33,276 nucleotides of DNA from Pseudomonadota bacterium (GTDB lineage Bacteria > Pseudomonadota > Alphaproteobacteria > Reyranellales > Reyranellaceae), in contig JAFEFH010000026.1 in the NCBI GenBank assembly GCA_018240695.1, positions 1-33,276 of the forward strand. The letters are read 5' to 3'. Within the stretch, counting starts at the first letter, position 1. Each line of letters opens with the position of its first letter. The notes below the pieces were generated by a model. The model searched no databases. It saw only the letters and a program-made list of their open reading frames with translations, and had not been told where the DNA came from. Positions 32,647 through 33,276 of the stretch are shown here, in pieces. The translations under genes and the position numbers were made by a program.

Positions 32647-32722
32647 TGGTGCCCCGAGACGGAATCGAACCGCCGACCCCATCATTACGAATGACGTGCT
32701 CTACCAGCTGAGCTATCGGGGC
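32647..32722 (-). tRNA. tRNA-Thr (anticodon CGU), CCA encoded
   Basis: The minus strand reads a full cloverleaf from 32722: acceptor GCCCCGA / TCGGGGC, D-arm GCTC...GAGC, anticodon stem CGTCA / TGATG with loop TTCGTAA (anticodon CGT in DNA), variable loop GGGTC, T-arm GGCGG / CCGTC with TTCGATT, then A and encoded CCA (32647-32649). All stems pair, allowing G-T. It decodes ACG codons, and its 3' end faces the integrase remnant. Confidence 0.97.
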
Positions 32723-32791
32723 AACGGGGCGGGTTTAAAGAAAAGCCGGGGAGCGCGCAAGACGGCGTTTGGCAGGCTATAAAGCGCCGCC

Positions 32792-33276
32792 GTGCCGACC
32801 TTTCTCGCTCTTCTGCCGCTGCTTCTGGTCCTCGCCCTCCTGGCATCGGGCCGCGCCAGCGCGCTGGGCGCCGGTCTCGCGGGCCTCGCCGCCACGATCG
32901 CGGTCGCAGCCATCGCCTCCGGCGCCGCCGACGCCCTCCTCGCCCTGCTGGCCCGTGAGATCCCGGCCGGCCTGTGGCTGTCCTGGCACGTGGTGGCGAT
33001 CATCGCGACAGGCATCTTCTTCCACCGCTGCCAGCAGTCGCGCGGCGACGCGGTGGGCGGCGACGCGCTCGAGGCGACGGCGCGGCGGCTGTGGGCCGTG
33101 TGCTTCCTGATCGGTCCCTTCGCCGAGGCGGTGACCGGCTTCGGCGTGGGCTACATCATCGCGCTCGCGGCGCTGCGGCGCCTCGGCGTCGGCGGCTTGC
33201 CGGCCCTGCTGCTCGGCCTCTACAGCCAGAGCCTCGTGCCGTGGGGCGCGCTCGCCATCGGCACGACCGTCGGCGC
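32792..33276 (+). CDS. L-lactate permease-like transporter, N-terminal part
   Basis: From GTG 32792 the frame stays open to the window edge (161 full codons). It begins PTFLALLPLLLVLALLASGR, has several membrane helices, and contains IGPFAEAVTGFGVGYIIALAAL, close to the LctP family block F-x-E-G-A-x-G-F-G, followed by QSLVPWGALAIGTTVG. LctP proteins import lactate or glycolate with protons. The match is to a diverged member, so the substrate may differ. The start has no clear ribosome site. Its promoter would lie in the 69 bases after tRNA-Thr, which is on the other strand. Confidence 0.75.
   Translation, partial: MPTFLALLPLLLVLALLASGRASALGAGLAGLAATIAVAAIASGAADALLALLAREIPAGLWLSWHVVAIIATGIFFHRCQQSRGDAVGGDALEATARRLWAVCFLIGPFAEAVTGFGVGYIIALAALRRLGVGGLPALLLGLYSQSLVPWGALAIGTTVG

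Noticed and set aside
1..33276. CRISPR arrays, rRNA genes, intact insertion sequences or riboswitches
   Set aside because: I saw no regularly spaced direct repeats, no rRNA-like stretches, no transposase frame and no recognisable riboswitch core. The only tandem repeat is the 19-bp triplication at 2876-2932.

Overview
The window is GC-rich DNA, dense with genes, from a bacterium that is probably alphaproteobacterial. The signs are many family-5 peptide/solute ABC systems, a TAXI-type TRAP receptor remnant, a DUF3297 protein, LolA, and tight ATGA-coupled operons. A Reyranella-like or other soil Rhodospirillales/Hyphomicrobiales host would fit, but the genus is a guess.

Layout. Positions 1-9.1 kb hold ordinary metabolism and transport: the tail of an Opp/Dpp ATPase, a Tat-exported solute-binding protein, phhB, a decayed TAXI receptor gene broken by a 19-bp tandem triplication, a DUF3297 gene, a small membrane protein, an SDR dehydrogenase, a YkvA-like protein, a GNAT / acyl-CoA synthetase / EamA operon, and lolA.

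Positions 9.2-14.0 kb (minus strand) hold the most notable system, a complete lasso-peptide (RiPP) biosynthesis operon in the transcription order HPr-kinase-like kinase, B2 leader peptidase, C asparagine-synthetase-like cyclase, B1 PqqD-like leader-binding protein, a 56-residue precursor, and a nucleotidyltransferase. The precursor gene is short and easily missed. Its leader carries the YxxP...G...T recognition pattern, and the predicted 17-residue core TNRHSRRSDSRRSYGTD has Asp at position 9, as needed for a nine-residue macrolactam ring. The core is arginine/serine-rich, and it ends in Asp rather than the C-terminal Ser that known lasso kinases modify. No exporter or isopeptidase lies in the window.

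Positions 14.0-21.6 kb hold sugar-transfer genes beside the lasso operon: a GT2, a 986-residue fusion of GT2, NodS-like methyltransferase and NodB-like deacetylase, a GT4, a small exported protein with a clear terminator, and a GT-C-like membrane protein. They could make a surface glycan or modify the peptide; the sequence does not decide this.

Positions 21.8-31.0 kb (minus strand) form a long uptake and catabolism locus: an IlvE-like aminotransferase, a family-5 binding protein, two permeases, two ATPases, a glutamate-1-semialdehyde-aminomutase-like transaminase, a leaderless binding-domain protein and an Asp/Glu-racemase-like protein. A divergent LysR regulator sits at the head. The set suggests import and nitrogen removal of an amino-acid-like or peptide substrate.

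Positions 32.1-33.3 kb hold a wrecked tyrosine recombinase fragment next to a tRNA-Thr(CGU), an old integration scar, and then the start of an L-lactate-permease-like gene that runs off the window.
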